From positions 1 through 62,444 of the forward strand of contig CAZXFA010000017.1 in assembly GCA_964640085.1 (NCBI GenBank): a stretch of DNA of 62,444 nt, written 5' to 3'. This DNA comes from CAZXFA01 sp964640085. Its GTDB lineage: Bacteria; Actinomycetota; UBA4738; HRBIN12. This document shows positions 32,443-41,606 of the stretch, in pieces. The notes beneath the pieces were generated by a model. That model had not been told where the DNA came from. It saw nothing but the letters and a program-made list of their open reading frames with translations, and did no database searches. Each line of letters begins with the position of its first letter. Position 1 is the stretch's first letter. The position numbers and the translations under genes were made by a program.

Positions 32443-33705
32443 ATGGACGCATTCGGGGTTCACTCGGAAGTGGGCAAGCTGCGCAAGGTGATGGTCCATC
32501 GCCCAGGGCTGAGCCTCCAGCGCCTGACCCCTTCGAACCACGACGACTTGCTCTTCGACGACGTGCTCTGGGTGGAGCGCGCGCAGTACGAGCACGATCG
32601 GTTCGTGGCGACGATGCAGGAGCGGGGGGTGGAGGTTCTCCAGCTCAAGGATCTGCTCACCGAGGCCCTTGCCGCCAGCGACGAGGGGCGCCGGCGATTG
32701 ATCGAGCTCGTCGCATCCGAGTACACGGTGGGCGTCTCGTTGGCCGAGGACGTCCGGGCCACGTTGTGGGACCTGAAGCCCGACCAGCTCGCGAAGCATC
32801 TGATCGGTGGACTCACCGTGGCGGAAGCAGGCATCGACCTCGACCGGTTCCGCACGACCTCCTTGGGTGCTGCCGCGGTCGACGACACCAGCGCGTTCAT
32901 CCTCCCCCCGCTTCCGAACACGCTATTCACGCGCGACTCCTCCTGCTGGATCTACGGAGGTGTGTCGATCAACCCGATGTACTGGCCCGCGCGCCGGCTC
33001 GAGGCGTACAACGTCGCCACCATCTATCGCGCCCATCCGATGTTCGCCGAGGCGGACCTCGAGTTCTGGTACCCCCCGCTCGGTGACGATGGGCGGTTCC
33101 AGATCGCAGACTTCGGCCGGTCGTCGCTCGAGGGCGGAGACGTGCAGCCGATCGGCAACGGCACCGTCCTCATCGGTCTGAGCGAGCGGACGCAGGCCAG
33201 GATGATCGAACAGATCGCCCGAGCGCTCTTCGCGGGGGGTGCCGCCGAGCGCGTCATCGCGGTCCTGATGACGAAGGACCGCGCCCATATGCACCTCGAC
33301 ACCGTGTTCACGATGCTCGATCGCGACAAGGTCACGGTATACCCGAAGGTGATCGACGACGTGCGAGCGATCAGTCTCCGTCCGGGACCGTCCGAGGGGC
33401 GCTTCCACGTGACCGAAGAAGAGGGGTTCCTCCCGGCGGTGGCCGACGCGTTGGGCGTGTCGTCCCTCCAGGTGATCGAGACCGGGGGGGATGCGTACCA
33501 GCAGGAGCGCGAGCAGTGGGACGACGGCAACAACGTCGTGGCGCTCGAGCCCGGCGTCGTGGTCGCCTACGAACGGAACACCCATACGATCGCCGCGATG
33601 CGTCGAGCGGGCGTGGAGGTGATCACCATCGAGGGATACGAGTTGGGGAAGGGTCGCGGCGGCGGACACTGCATGACCTGCCCGCTGGTCCGCGACCCCA
33701 TCTAG
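32443..33705 (+). CDS. arcA: arginine deiminase
   Basis: A 420-residue arginine deiminase (arginine to citrulline + ammonia). LPNTLFTRDSSCWIYGG holds a catalytic Asp, DRAHMHLDTVFTMLD the His and Asp, and GRGGGHCMTCPL the nucleophile Cys (410). The pentein fold length is typical. I chose ATG 32443 because GGAGGGA lies just upstream; an in-frame GTG at 32410 would add 11 residues and overlap arcC. The catalytic set is intact, so the pathway argF-arcC-arcA is complete. Confidence 0.96.
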   Translation: MDAFGVHSEVGKLRKVMVHRPGLSLQRLTPSNHDDLLFDDVLWVERAQYEHDRFVATMQERGVEVLQLKDLLTEALAASDEGRRRLIELVASEYTVGVSLAEDVRATLWDLKPDQLAKHLIGGLTVAEAGIDLDRFRTTSLGAAAVDDTSAFILPPLPNTLFTRDSSCWIYGGVSINPMYWPARRLEAYNVATIYRAHPMFAEADLEFWYPPLGDDGRFQIADFGRSSLEGGDVQPIGNGTVLIGLSERTQARMIEQIARALFAGGAAERVIAVLMTKDRAHMHLDTVFTMLDRDKVTVYPKVIDDVRAISLRPGPSEGRFHVTEEEGFLPAVADALGVSSLQVIETGGDAYQQEREQWDDGNNVVALEPGVVVAYERNTHTIAAMRRAGVEVITIEGYELGKGRGGGHCMTCPLVRDPI

Positions 33706-33721
33706 CTGGGGAGGCAACAGG

Positions 33722-33868
33722 ATGAGTGACGCCCGTAGATGGATCGTCGCGGTGCTCCTCGCGGTCCTCCTGATCGGCTTGGTCGCGTACGCGAGGGGAG
33801 CGGAGCACCATCGGGGCCAGCAAGTCGGATCGCCCGGTGCCTTCGCACGCACTGCGTGGGTCACGTGA
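33722..33868 (+). CDS. 48-residue single-pass membrane peptide in the arginine deiminase operon
   Basis: ATG at 33722 follows GGGGAGGCAACAG, a good ribosome site, 16 bases after arcA. The frame encodes MSDARRWIVA followed by one hydrophobic helix (VLLAVLLIGLVAYA) and a short polar tail, ending at TGA 33866. The placement between arcA and the carriers, the ribosome site and the clean single-helix profile support a real gene, perhaps a carrier accessory peptide. No homologue is recognised. It overlaps a possible longer start (GTG 33837) of the next gene. Confidence 0.6.
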   Translation: MSDARRWIVAVLLAVLLIGLVAYARGAEHHRGQQVGSPGAFARTAWVT

Positions 33869-33878
33869 CGCAGACCTG

Positions 33879-35408
33879 ATGGACGCGACGGATCCGCCCG
33901 TCGGGGATCGTCGGCCACGGTCGCCGAGCCTGTTCGACGCCGTCCTGCCGATCGCCGTGTTGATCACGCTCATCGCGCTCACGATCGTCCTGTTCGGGGT
34001 GGACGCCACGGACGGGCCGCTGCAGGTGGCTCTGATGCTGAGCGCCGCGTTCGCAAGCCTCATCGCGTTCAAAAACGGGTACACGGTCGCAGCCGTCGCC
34101 GACGCTGCGGTCGGCGGGGTCAGCTCGGCGGTCGGAGCGATCGCCATCTTGCTCGCGGTCGGTGCCCTGATCGGCACCTGGAACATGGCCGGCACGATCC
34201 CGACGATCGTGCATTGGGGGATCGGATTCCTGAGCCCCACGTGGTTCTACGTCGCGACCAGCGCGATCTGCGCCCTCGTCGGAATCGTCACCGGCAGCTC
34301 GTGGACGACGGCTGGGACGCTTGGAGTTGCGTTCGTCGGGATGGCCAACGTCCTCGGCCTCTCCCCGGAGGTCGCCGCCGGGGCCGTGATCTGCGGCGCG
34401 TACTTCGGTGACAAGATGACGCCGCTGTCCGAGACGACGATCCTGGTGCCGAGGCTGGTCGGCGGTGGGTTGACCGTCGGCCAACACGTTCGGAGCATGT
34501 TCTGGGTCTCGGGTCCGGCGCTCGGGATCAGTCTGGTCCTGTTCCTGATCATCGGTCTGAACGCCCACCCGAGCGGTGGCGCAAGCACCGAGGGGGCACA
34601 GCAGGCGCTCGGGAGCGCGTTCCGGATCACGGTCATCAACCTGCTGCCGCTCTTGCTCCTCGTGGTGCTTGGAGTCAGGAAGGTGCCCCCGTTCCTCGCG
34701 ATCTTGGGGTCGGCACTCTTCGCGGGCATCCTCGCGTGTTTCACGCAATGGGCCGGAGTCAAGGCCTTCCTCGATCAGCCCGAGCTCGGTGCCTTCGCGA
34801 CCGGGGCAAAGGCCATCTACGGGGCGATGGCGACCGGGTTCGTGAGCAATACGGGTAACGAGGGGATCGATCAGCTGTTCTCGCGGGGAGGGATGGCCGG
34901 CATGCTGCCGACAGTGTGGCTCGTCCTGGCGGCGATGTCGTTCGCGGCCGTCATCGAACATGCGGGATTCACCGAGCGGATCCTTCGGCCGATCGTATCG
35001 CGGGCGAAGACGAGAGGGCGTCTAATCCTCGCGGTCAACGCGAGTGGGATCGGGCTGAACGTGATCGCAGGCGACCAGTACGTGGCCGATGTCCTCCCCA
35101 GCCGTGTGTTCCGCGGTGAGTTCGAGCGACGCGGTCTGGCGCCGCAGGTGCTGTCCCGGGCGGTCGAGGACTCCGGGACCGTGACCTCGGTCCTGGTGCC
35201 CTGGAACACGTGTGGCGCCTACATCTCTGGTGTGCTCGGGGTTCCCACTGCCTCGTACGTCCCGTACTGCTTCTTCAACATCTTGAGCCCGATCCTCGAC
35301 GTGCTCTTCGGGTTCATCGGTTTCAAGGTCCCGCAGACAGCGCAGGCGGAGGCGCAGCCGCCCATACCGGGCGATGCAGGCGAACGTGCACCGACGACCC
35401 CCGGATGA
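33879..35408 (+). CDS. NhaC-family Na+/H+ or amino-acid antiporter
   Basis: About 509 residues and twelve hydrophobic segments. GAYFGDKMTPLSETTILVP and the paired C-terminal AGDQYVADVLPSRVFR and VPWNTCGAYISGVLG are characteristic of NhaC-family carriers. Members exchange Na+/H+ or, in some operons, amino acids. Position after arcA suggests arginine/ornithine exchange or pH/Na+ homeostasis coupled to ammonia production. ATG 33879 is used; an in-frame GTG at 33837 lies inside the small upstream gene. Confidence 0.85.
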   Translation: MDATDPPVGDRRPRSPSLFDAVLPIAVLITLIALTIVLFGVDATDGPLQVALMLSAAFASLIAFKNGYTVAAVADAAVGGVSSAVGAIAILLAVGALIGTWNMAGTIPTIVHWGIGFLSPTWFYVATSAICALVGIVTGSSWTTAGTLGVAFVGMANVLGLSPEVAAGAVICGAYFGDKMTPLSETTILVPRLVGGGLTVGQHVRSMFWVSGPALGISLVLFLIIGLNAHPSGGASTEGAQQALGSAFRITVINLLPLLLLVVLGVRKVPPFLAILGSALFAGILACFTQWAGVKAFLDQPELGAFATGAKAIYGAMATGFVSNTGNEGIDQLFSRGGMAGMLPTVWLVLAAMSFAAVIEHAGFTERILRPIVSRAKTRGRLILAVNASGIGLNVIAGDQYVADVLPSRVFRGEFERRGLAPQVLSRAVEDSGTVTSVLVPWNTCGAYISGVLGVPTASYVPYCFFNILSPILDVLFGFIGFKVPQTAQAEAQPPIPGDAGERAPTTPG

Positions 35409-35415
35409 GGAGTTC

Positions 35416-36924
35416 ATGATGAGCGACGAGACAGCGGTCCCCACCGGTCAGGAGACGCCCAAGCAGCAGGGACGGTTCACGCTGCCGTCCGCCTACACGA
35501 TCTTGTTCGCATTGATCGTGCTGGCGGCGATCGCGACCTGGGTCGTCCCCGCCGGCACCTACGACCTCAACGAGCAGGGAGAGCCCATCCCCGGAACGTA
35601 CCACGAGGTCTCGTCGAGCCCGCAGCGCATCCTCGTCGACTCACTCAAGGCGCCGATCAACGGTCTGTACGGGATCGAGGACGCCGAGGGCAACGTCAGC
35701 TACTACAACTCCGGGACGCTGTTCGGGGCGATCGACGTCGCGCTGTTCATCCTGGTCATCGGAGGCTTCCTGGGCGTCACGATGAAGACGGGAGCGATCC
35801 AAGCCGGTATCGGACTGCTCGTGCGTCGGCAGCGGGGCCGCGAGCGGTGGCTCATCGTGATCCTCATGCTCGTCTTCGCGATCGGCGGCACGACGTACGG
35901 CATGGCCGAAGAGAGTCTCGCCTTCTACCCGCTGGTCGTCACCGTGATGATCGCCGCGGGTTACGACGCGCTCACGGGAGCGGCCGTGCTCCTCCTGGGG
36001 TGCGGGATCGGCGTGCTCGGGTCGACGATCAATCCGTTCGCCACAGGGATCGCCTCGGGTTTCGCCGGCATCCCGGTCAGCGAGGGTCTCATAGGGCGGA
36101 TCGTGATCCTGCTGTCCGGGCTGGCGATCGGCGTCCCGTTCGTGCTCAGGTACGCGGCTCGTGTGAAGGCAGACCCTTCGAGGTCGGTCGTGTACGACAT
36201 GAAGGCGGAGAACGAGGAGCGGTTCCGGGCAGAGGAGGGGGGTAGTGACGCGACCTCCCTGACGGGAACCCACAAGGTGATCCTCGCGATCTTCGGGCTC
36301 GCGTTCCTCGTGATGATGTACGGCGTGATCCCCTGGGAAGACATGGGGATCGGACTACCGACGTTGTGGTGGTGGTTCCCCGAGATGACGGCGTCGTTCC
36401 TCCTCTTCGCGATCTTGATCGGGCTCATAGCGAGGATGCGCGAGGGTGAGCTGACGGCCACGTTCATCGACGGCGCCCGCGATCTCCTCGGGGTGGCGCT
36501 GATCATCGGCATCGCCCGCGGCATCACCGTGGTCATGGCCGACGGCCAGATCCTCGACACGGTCCTGCACTGGGCGGAGGTTGCGCTCGGGGACGTCGGC
36601 AAGGGGATCTTCTCGATCGTGATGTACGCGTTGTTCCTCCCGCTGTCGTTCCTGATCCCTTCGTCCTCGGGACTCGCGACCGTATCGATGCCGATCGTGG
36701 CTCCACTCGCGAGCTTCGTGGACGTCCCGGAAGAGCTGGCCGTCACCGCGTACCAGAGCGCATCCGGCCTCATGAACCTGTTCATCCCGACATCCGCCGT
36801 GGTGATGGGAGGTTTGGCGATCGTCCGCGTCCCGTACGGTCGCTACCTGCGATGGGTCTGGCCACTCCTGGCACTCCTGGCGCTCGTCACCGTTGTCGTG
36901 CTCGGTGTGTCCGCTCTCCTCTGA
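35416..36924 (+). CDS. YfcC-family basic amino acid antiporter (ArcD-like)
   Basis: A 502-residue polytopic carrier. The N-terminus FTLPSAYTILFALIVLAAIA then TWVVPAGTYD, the EESLAFYPLVVTVMIAAGYD segment, INPFATGIASGFAGIP and FLIPSSSGLATVSMPI match the YfcC/ArcD-like family that includes arginine/ornithine antiporters. It has the ribosome site GAGGAG before ATG 35416, 7 bases after the nhaC-like stop. As the last gene of the deiminase operon it is the best candidate for arginine import against ornithine export. Confidence 0.88.
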   Translation: MMSDETAVPTGQETPKQQGRFTLPSAYTILFALIVLAAIATWVVPAGTYDLNEQGEPIPGTYHEVSSSPQRILVDSLKAPINGLYGIEDAEGNVSYYNSGTLFGAIDVALFILVIGGFLGVTMKTGAIQAGIGLLVRRQRGRERWLIVILMLVFAIGGTTYGMAEESLAFYPLVVTVMIAAGYDALTGAAVLLLGCGIGVLGSTINPFATGIASGFAGIPVSEGLIGRIVILLSGLAIGVPFVLRYAARVKADPSRSVVYDMKAENEERFRAEEGGSDATSLTGTHKVILAIFGLAFLVMMYGVIPWEDMGIGLPTLWWWFPEMTASFLLFAILIGLIARMREGELTATFIDGARDLLGVALIIGIARGITVVMADGQILDTVLHWAEVALGDVGKGIFSIVMYALFLPLSFLIPSSSGLATVSMPIVAPLASFVDVPEELAVTAYQSASGLMNLFIPTSAVVMGGLAIVRVPYGRYLRWVWPLLALLALVTVVVLGVSALL

Positions 36925-36971
36925 TGGGGTGACCTCGCCGCGAGGACGTGGAGCCGTGATCGCCTCGACGG

Positions 36972-38624
36972 CTACTCGGCTCCGGCGGGCAGGAGGGCCT
37001 TCAACGCGACGGCCTTCTCGTCGGTCCAGCTCTCGGGCTCGGTGATCGCCGCCCAGGTGTCCACGTAGGACGCCGATCCGTAGTTGTGCCCGTACCCCGG
37101 AGGCACGTTGCCGGCCATCGGGAGGTCGAGCGCAACCTGCCAGAAGGTGACGAACGGGTACCAATGGATGTCGGGGGACATCTCGGGAGAGCGCTCACCA
37201 TTCAGCCATGCCGGCCGGTGGAGCAGAAGGTCGAAGGAGAAGAAGCTCACCGGATCGGATGGGTGCTGCACGTAGACGTAGCGGGCGTCGCGCCACTCAC
37301 CGGTCGGCAGATCGAGGACGTTCTCCCGGCCTGTGAACCGCACGACGATCCCCTCGTCGAAGATGGGCAGCCACGCTGGGGAACCCTCGTCCCGGTTGGC
37401 CGTGATCGAGACCCACTGCTCGTTCATGAAGGTCGGTCCCACCCACACGGCGCCCGAGATCGGGGCGTCGACGACGCGGATACTGGTTGAGGAGGCCTCC
37501 GAGCCGAACGAACCGAGGCTGACGCCGAACAGGTAGAACCTCGGCCGGTCCTGCGGATCCAGGGTTCGCCAGTGGTCGTGGATCGCGTTGAACGTGGTGG
37601 TCGCCGCCTCCCTGGCCGCCTCCCGGTCGACGAAGTAGGAGAGCCAGGACGGGAGGTAGGAGTACTGGATGCCGGCGGTGGCCGTGTCGCCGTTGTGCAT
37701 GTACTCGAGGGAGGCGATCCCGTTCGGGTCGATGCCGCCGCTCCCCGTCGACGTGGCGAGCACGAGGATGTCGCGCTCGAACGCGCCGGTGCGGATCAGC
37801 TCGTCGACCACGAGCTGCGCGCGCCGTTCGTAGGTATCGGCGGAGGATAGGCCCGCGTACACGCGGATGGGTTCCAGCGCCCCTCCGCCGGAGAGGCGGT
37901 TGATCTCCTCCGCCGTCGGGCCCAGGGCGATCCACCTGCGGCCCTGCCGGCCCAGGCTGTCCCAGGACACCACCGAGCCCGGCCCACCGGAGCGGAGGGG
38001 CGATGTCGTGGGGACCACATCCTCGTCGGTGAAGGAGTTCTCGATCCGGAAGACGTTGTTCAGGGCACCCACCGCACCCTCGAGGAGCACGCCGCTCACG
38101 AGCCCGAGGATCAGCAGCACGCCGACCGCGACCCCCAGGACCCGACCCACCCGCGGCGGCAGGAGCGACTCGAGCCGACGCATGAACCACCGGACGATGC
38201 GAACCGTCAGGCGGCCGATCGCCACGACGAGGAGCCACACCAGGAACGCGACGAGGAGCGCGACGGTCCGGTAGGCCACGTCCGGGATCGGCTCCATGCC
38301 GAAGATCGTGCGGAGGTTCTCCTGCCAGCGGACGGCGTTGACGACGAACCAGACGAGGACGATGGCCAGCCCCACCGAGCTCACCAGCTTGATCAGCCTT
38401 GTCTCCTTCGGTCCGGGTTCGGGGAGCTCGAGGTAGCGCCACACCGTGATCAGCGCGACACCGACCCCGTATCCGACTCCGGCGGTGATCCCGGACAGGA
38501 CGCCCTGGAACAGCGCCGACCGCGGGAGCAGCGAGGGAGTGAGCGATAGACACAGGAACACGACCGCGAGGAACAGGCCCGGGAACGGATAGGACCCGGC
38601 GTGCGATCGCAGGCGATCCTTCAT
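36972..38624 (-). CDS. membrane alpha/beta-hydrolase family protein (copy 1)
   Basis: A 550-residue protein with four or five N-terminal helices (PGLFLAVVFLCLSLTPSLLP and so on) and a C-terminal alpha/beta-hydrolase domain. The nucleophile elbow is YLFGVSLGSFGSEAS. Other landmarks shared with copy 2 at 39388 are LTPSLLPR, TTSPLRSGG, PIRVYAGL, YSYLPSW, WVGPTFMNE, HWYPFVTFWQVALDL and GYGHNYG. This is the actinobacterial alpha/beta-hydrolase family with an N-terminal membrane domain, of unknown substrate. ATG overlaps the CPBP gene's stop (ATGA). It is the last gene of a five-gene operon. Confidence 0.85.
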   Translation of the reverse strand: MKDRLRSHAGSYPFPGLFLAVVFLCLSLTPSLLPRSALFQGVLSGITAGVGYGVGVALITVWRYLELPEPGPKETRLIKLVSSVGLAIVLVWFVVNAVRWQENLRTIFGMEPIPDVAYRTVALLVAFLVWLLVVAIGRLTVRIVRWFMRRLESLLPPRVGRVLGVAVGVLLILGLVSGVLLEGAVGALNNVFRIENSFTDEDVVPTTSPLRSGGPGSVVSWDSLGRQGRRWIALGPTAEEINRLSGGGALEPIRVYAGLSSADTYERRAQLVVDELIRTGAFERDILVLATSTGSGGIDPNGIASLEYMHNGDTATAGIQYSYLPSWLSYFVDREAAREAATTTFNAIHDHWRTLDPQDRPRFYLFGVSLGSFGSEASSTSIRVVDAPISGAVWVGPTFMNEQWVSITANRDEGSPAWLPIFDEGIVVRFTGRENVLDLPTGEWRDARYVYVQHPSDPVSFFSFDLLLHRPAWLNGERSPEMSPDIHWYPFVTFWQVALDLPMAGNVPPGYGHNYGSASYVDTWAAITEPESWTDEKAVALKALLPAGAE

Positions 38625-39391
38625 CCGGCCCCGCCGCGGCCGATGGCGAGGTGCGCCGCCACGAGCGCGGTCGAATTCGCCAGCGTGTGGACGAGGAACG
38701 GTGCCATCAGGCTCCGCGCCCGTATCCTGAGCCAGGCCAGGTAGGCACCGGCGGCGCCCGTCGTGGCTACCGTGATCGGAAGCACCATCAGCCACCCGTC
38801 CCCGACGGGCCCTCCGGGGGCGTCCGCGGAGCCGAGGGCGGGGAACACGTGCCAGATCCCGAACAGGATCGAGCTGATCGTGAGCGCCTGTATCGGCGTC
38901 ACCTTGCGAAGCAGGAGCCCCAGGAGGACCCCCCGGAAGATGTACTCCTCGAACAGCGCCGTGGCGAGGGGGATCCGCACCCCGGCGCGGAGGAGGACCT
39001 CAAGGGAACTCATGTCGCCGTAGCGATCGTCCAGGAACGGGCGCCCGGGGAGCGGCGCGAACGAGAACAAGAAGATGGTGACCGCGATCGGCAGGCCCAC
39101 CGCGAATCCCCATCGTAGCCCCGCCGGAAGGTGGCACAGACCGAGGTCGGTTCGGCCGAGACCGGCTCTATCCGCGACCAGGCTCAGCGCACCGACCAGG
39201 AGTACCGCCGCGACCAGCCGGCCCGAGCTCCCCAGGATCGTGCCGGAGGCCACGGCATACGTGGCCATCGCTGCCACCGCCGCGGCGACGAACCCCGGCC
39301 CGGGGCGCGGTTCGAGGGGTTGGGTCCTCCACCAGGACCGGGAGTGCCGGACACCGTCAGAGGGAGCCTGAGCGCTGAGCGAGATGGTCAC
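38621..39391 (-). CDS. CPBP (CAAX-like) intramembrane metalloprotease
   Basis: A 256-residue polytopic membrane protein. Motif 1 FEEYIFRGVLLGLLLRK (EExxxR), motif 2 FGIWHVFPAL and motif 3 FLVHTLANS give the Glu, His and Asn/His set of the CPBP/Abi family, so it is catalytically complete. The GTG start overlaps the stop of copy 2 of the hydrolase (GTGA), and its stop overlaps the start of copy 1. Being sandwiched between two paralogous hydrolases suggests a shared membrane or lipid-linked substrate (inference). Confidence 0.88.
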   Translation of the reverse strand: MTISLSAQAPSDGVRHSRSWWRTQPLEPRPGPGFVAAAVAAMATYAVASGTILGSSGRLVAAVLLVGALSLVADRAGLGRTDLGLCHLPAGLRWGFAVGLPIAVTIFLFSFAPLPGRPFLDDRYGDMSSLEVLLRAGVRIPLATALFEEYIFRGVLLGLLLRKVTPIQALTISSILFGIWHVFPALGSADAPGGPVGDGWLMVLPITVATTGAAGAYLAWLRIRARSLMAPFLVHTLANSTALVAAHLAIGRGGAG

Positions 39392-41118
39392 CGGTTCGCC
39401 AGCTTCTCTGCGAGGACCTCTCGCAGGCGAGCGATGTCCTCGTCCGTGTAACCGGGGGGTTGGAGTACGGCCGCCCAGCCGTTCACGATGTTGACCCCGT
39501 ACGTGTGGCCGTGTCCGCCCGGAGCGCCGGATGCGCTCGTCAGGTCGAGCACGGTCTGCCAGAACGTGGCGAACGGGATCCAGATCATGCTGCGGGAGAC
39601 GTCCGGTCCGCGAGGCCTGTCGAGGAAGTCCGGCGGCAGCCACGTCGAGTGGACGTCGAACCAGCCCACCGGATCGCTGGCGTTCATGAGGTAGACGACC
39701 CGAGGCGAACGCCACTCGGCCCGAGGTACCTGCAGATCCGCCGGCCGCTGCGCGAAGCGCACACGTGCGCCACCGTCCACGATCGGAAGCCACACCGGTG
39801 TCCCGGGATCGCGTTCATCGATCAGCCGGTCCCGGATCGGGTTGAAGAGCGTTGGACCGACGAAGAGAGCTCCATCCACCCTGGCCACCAGGTCGTCGAG
39901 GTCGGTGAACGCATCTTCGGCGGACAGCGACCCGAGGCTCTCCCCCTGCACGAAGACCTGCGGTCGATCCCCCAGGGGCATCGATGCGACCCGCTCGGTG
40001 ACGGCCGTGATCAGCCGGTCGGCCGCCTCGTCGCCAGCGTTGGGATTCGTCAGCAGCGTCACCCAGCTGGGGGTGTACGAGTACTGGATGGCGACTTGCG
40101 CGGTGTCACCGGCGAACATGTACTCTGGCGCATCCGCGTTCACCAGCGGGATCTCGCCGTTGCCGCTGGGGATCTGCACGATGATTGCCGATCGCTCCCA
40201 AGCGTTCGTGCGGTCCAGCTCCTGTATCAGCAACGCGACGCGCCGCTCGGTGTTCCTGGCCGACCGGAGCCCGGCGTAGACGCGGATCGGCTCCATGGCC
40301 GGTCTTCCGGCGAACTCGCTCAGCTCCTCGACGCTCGGTCCCGTCCCCGTGAACTCGCGGCCTTTGGCTCCGAGCCGCCTCCAGGACACCAGGGACTCCG
40401 GACTCCCGGACCGGAGGGGGGACGTCGGCTGGGGGATGTCCGGCTGGATCAGACGGTCCGCGATACCGGCGCCGGTGTCGATGGCCCGGTAGGTGGCGTC
40501 AGCCAGCCCGCCTATCACCACGTAGAGGGTGAAGGCCGCGGCCGCGACGAATCCCAGCGCGAGCGCAGCGCGGCGCGGGAACACGCGGGCCAACAGCCTC
40601 GCGGTCAGGTGCCCGACGCCGCGTATCACCCGGCCCGCGAGCAGCAGGATCACCGAGGTGATCGCCGTGAGCAGGACGAGCGCGGACCACCTCCAGGGCT
40701 CCTCACGGGGCATCTCCATGAGCTCCCGGAGTTGCCCGTCCCACCACGCGCCGGCCCAGAGGGCGAGGACCACCAACAGGGGCCCCCCGACGGAGAGCCC
40801 GATCCAGGCTCGCCGCTTGATCTGCTTGCTGGGCTCGTGGGACCGGATCTTCCGCGCGATCGCGGACGCCGCCGAGCCCAGGCCGTAGCCGATCGCCGCG
40901 GTGAGTCCGGACAGGATCCCCTGCATCTGCCAGCGGCGCGGCACCAGCGATGGGGTCAAAGTGAGCGCGAAGAACACGATCGCACCCACGAGCCCCATGT
41001 AGCAGGGCGGGCGGACCATCCACCGCAGCGCGCTGCGGATGGGTCCTCGGGTCGCCGGAGGCCCTGCCTCGAGCTCCTGGGCATCCGGTGAGGCTCCAGC
41101 CGGTCGCCCGCTCCTCAT
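39388..41118 (-). CDS. membrane alpha/beta-hydrolase family protein (copy 2)
   Basis: A 576-residue paralogue of the 36972 gene with the same layout: N-terminal helices (VGAIVFFALTLTPSLVPRRW, GILSGLTAAIGYGLG), then a hydrolase domain with VFVQGESLGSLSAED as nucleophile elbow, PTSPLRSGSPESLVSW, PIRVYAGLRSARNTERR, LFVGPTLFNPIRD, WIPFATFWQTVLDL and GGHGHTYG. It is longer at the N-terminus by a Pro/Ala-rich tail. ATG at 41118 overlaps the RDD gene's stop. Substrate unknown. Confidence 0.85.
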   Translation of the reverse strand: MRSGRPAGASPDAQELEAGPPATRGPIRSALRWMVRPPCYMGLVGAIVFFALTLTPSLVPRRWQMQGILSGLTAAIGYGLGSAASAIARKIRSHEPSKQIKRRAWIGLSVGGPLLVVLALWAGAWWDGQLRELMEMPREEPWRWSALVLLTAITSVILLLAGRVIRGVGHLTARLLARVFPRRAALALGFVAAAAFTLYVVIGGLADATYRAIDTGAGIADRLIQPDIPQPTSPLRSGSPESLVSWRRLGAKGREFTGTGPSVEELSEFAGRPAMEPIRVYAGLRSARNTERRVALLIQELDRTNAWERSAIIVQIPSGNGEIPLVNADAPEYMFAGDTAQVAIQYSYTPSWVTLLTNPNAGDEAADRLITAVTERVASMPLGDRPQVFVQGESLGSLSAEDAFTDLDDLVARVDGALFVGPTLFNPIRDRLIDERDPGTPVWLPIVDGGARVRFAQRPADLQVPRAEWRSPRVVYLMNASDPVGWFDVHSTWLPPDFLDRPRGPDVSRSMIWIPFATFWQTVLDLTSASGAPGGHGHTYGVNIVNGWAAVLQPPGYTDEDIARLREVLAEKLANR

Positions 41119-41606
41119 GGTCGATCGCCCCGGATCTGGGTCCCCTTGGGACGCCAGTCGTAGATCACCGCGGTGCCCAGGAGCAGGTCTTGGACGGACG
41201 CGTTCCGCCGGCTGACGAGCACCCAGAGGAGCCCGAAGGGGAACAGCACGCAGAGAGCGGCCCTGAGGGCCGCCCTGCTCATCCTGAGCGCGGCGCCTCG
41301 GTCCAGGACCACGCGGAGCCCCACCAGTTGCTTGCCGAGCGTCTTGCCCGTCGTACCCCAGAAGAACGTGAGGTAGACGAACAGCAACCCGGATCCGCCG
41401 CCGAGCGCTCCCGACACTTGGATCCCGGGGAGTTCGAACGCCCTCGAGCCGACGAGCGAGCGCACCATCGCGACCAGGGCCACGATCAGCGCGCCGGCGA
41501 TCACCACGACGGCGCCGTCGACGAGATCGGCCGACACGCGGGAGACGAACCCGGCACGCAGGCCTTGCGGTCGATCGATCGCACCGGTCTCCGCGCGCTC
41601 AGCCAT
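41115..41606 (-). CDS. RDD-family membrane protein
   Basis: A 163-residue protein with three helices. The N-terminal AGFVSRVSADLVDGAVVVI carries the Arg-Asp signature of the family, followed by FVYLTFFWGTTGKTLGKQLVGL, the conserved second helix. RDD proteins are thought to help ion or solute transport; the role is unknown. It starts within the last bases of the repeat-protein gene (8-base overlap) and runs into copy 2 of the hydrolase (4-base overlap). Confidence 0.85.
   Translation of the reverse strand: MAERAETGAIDRPQGLRAGFVSRVSADLVDGAVVVIAGALIVALVAMVRSLVGSRAFELPGIQVSGALGGGSGLLFVYLTFFWGTTGKTLGKQLVGLRVVLDRGAALRMSRAALRAALCVLFPFGLLWVLVSRRNASVQDLLLGTAVIYDWRPKGTQIRGDRP

Noticed and set aside
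36945..36972. Terminator between yfcC and the convergent hydrolase gene
   Set aside because: Only a 6-bp inverted repeat (AGCCGT/ACGGCT) is present, with no T tract.
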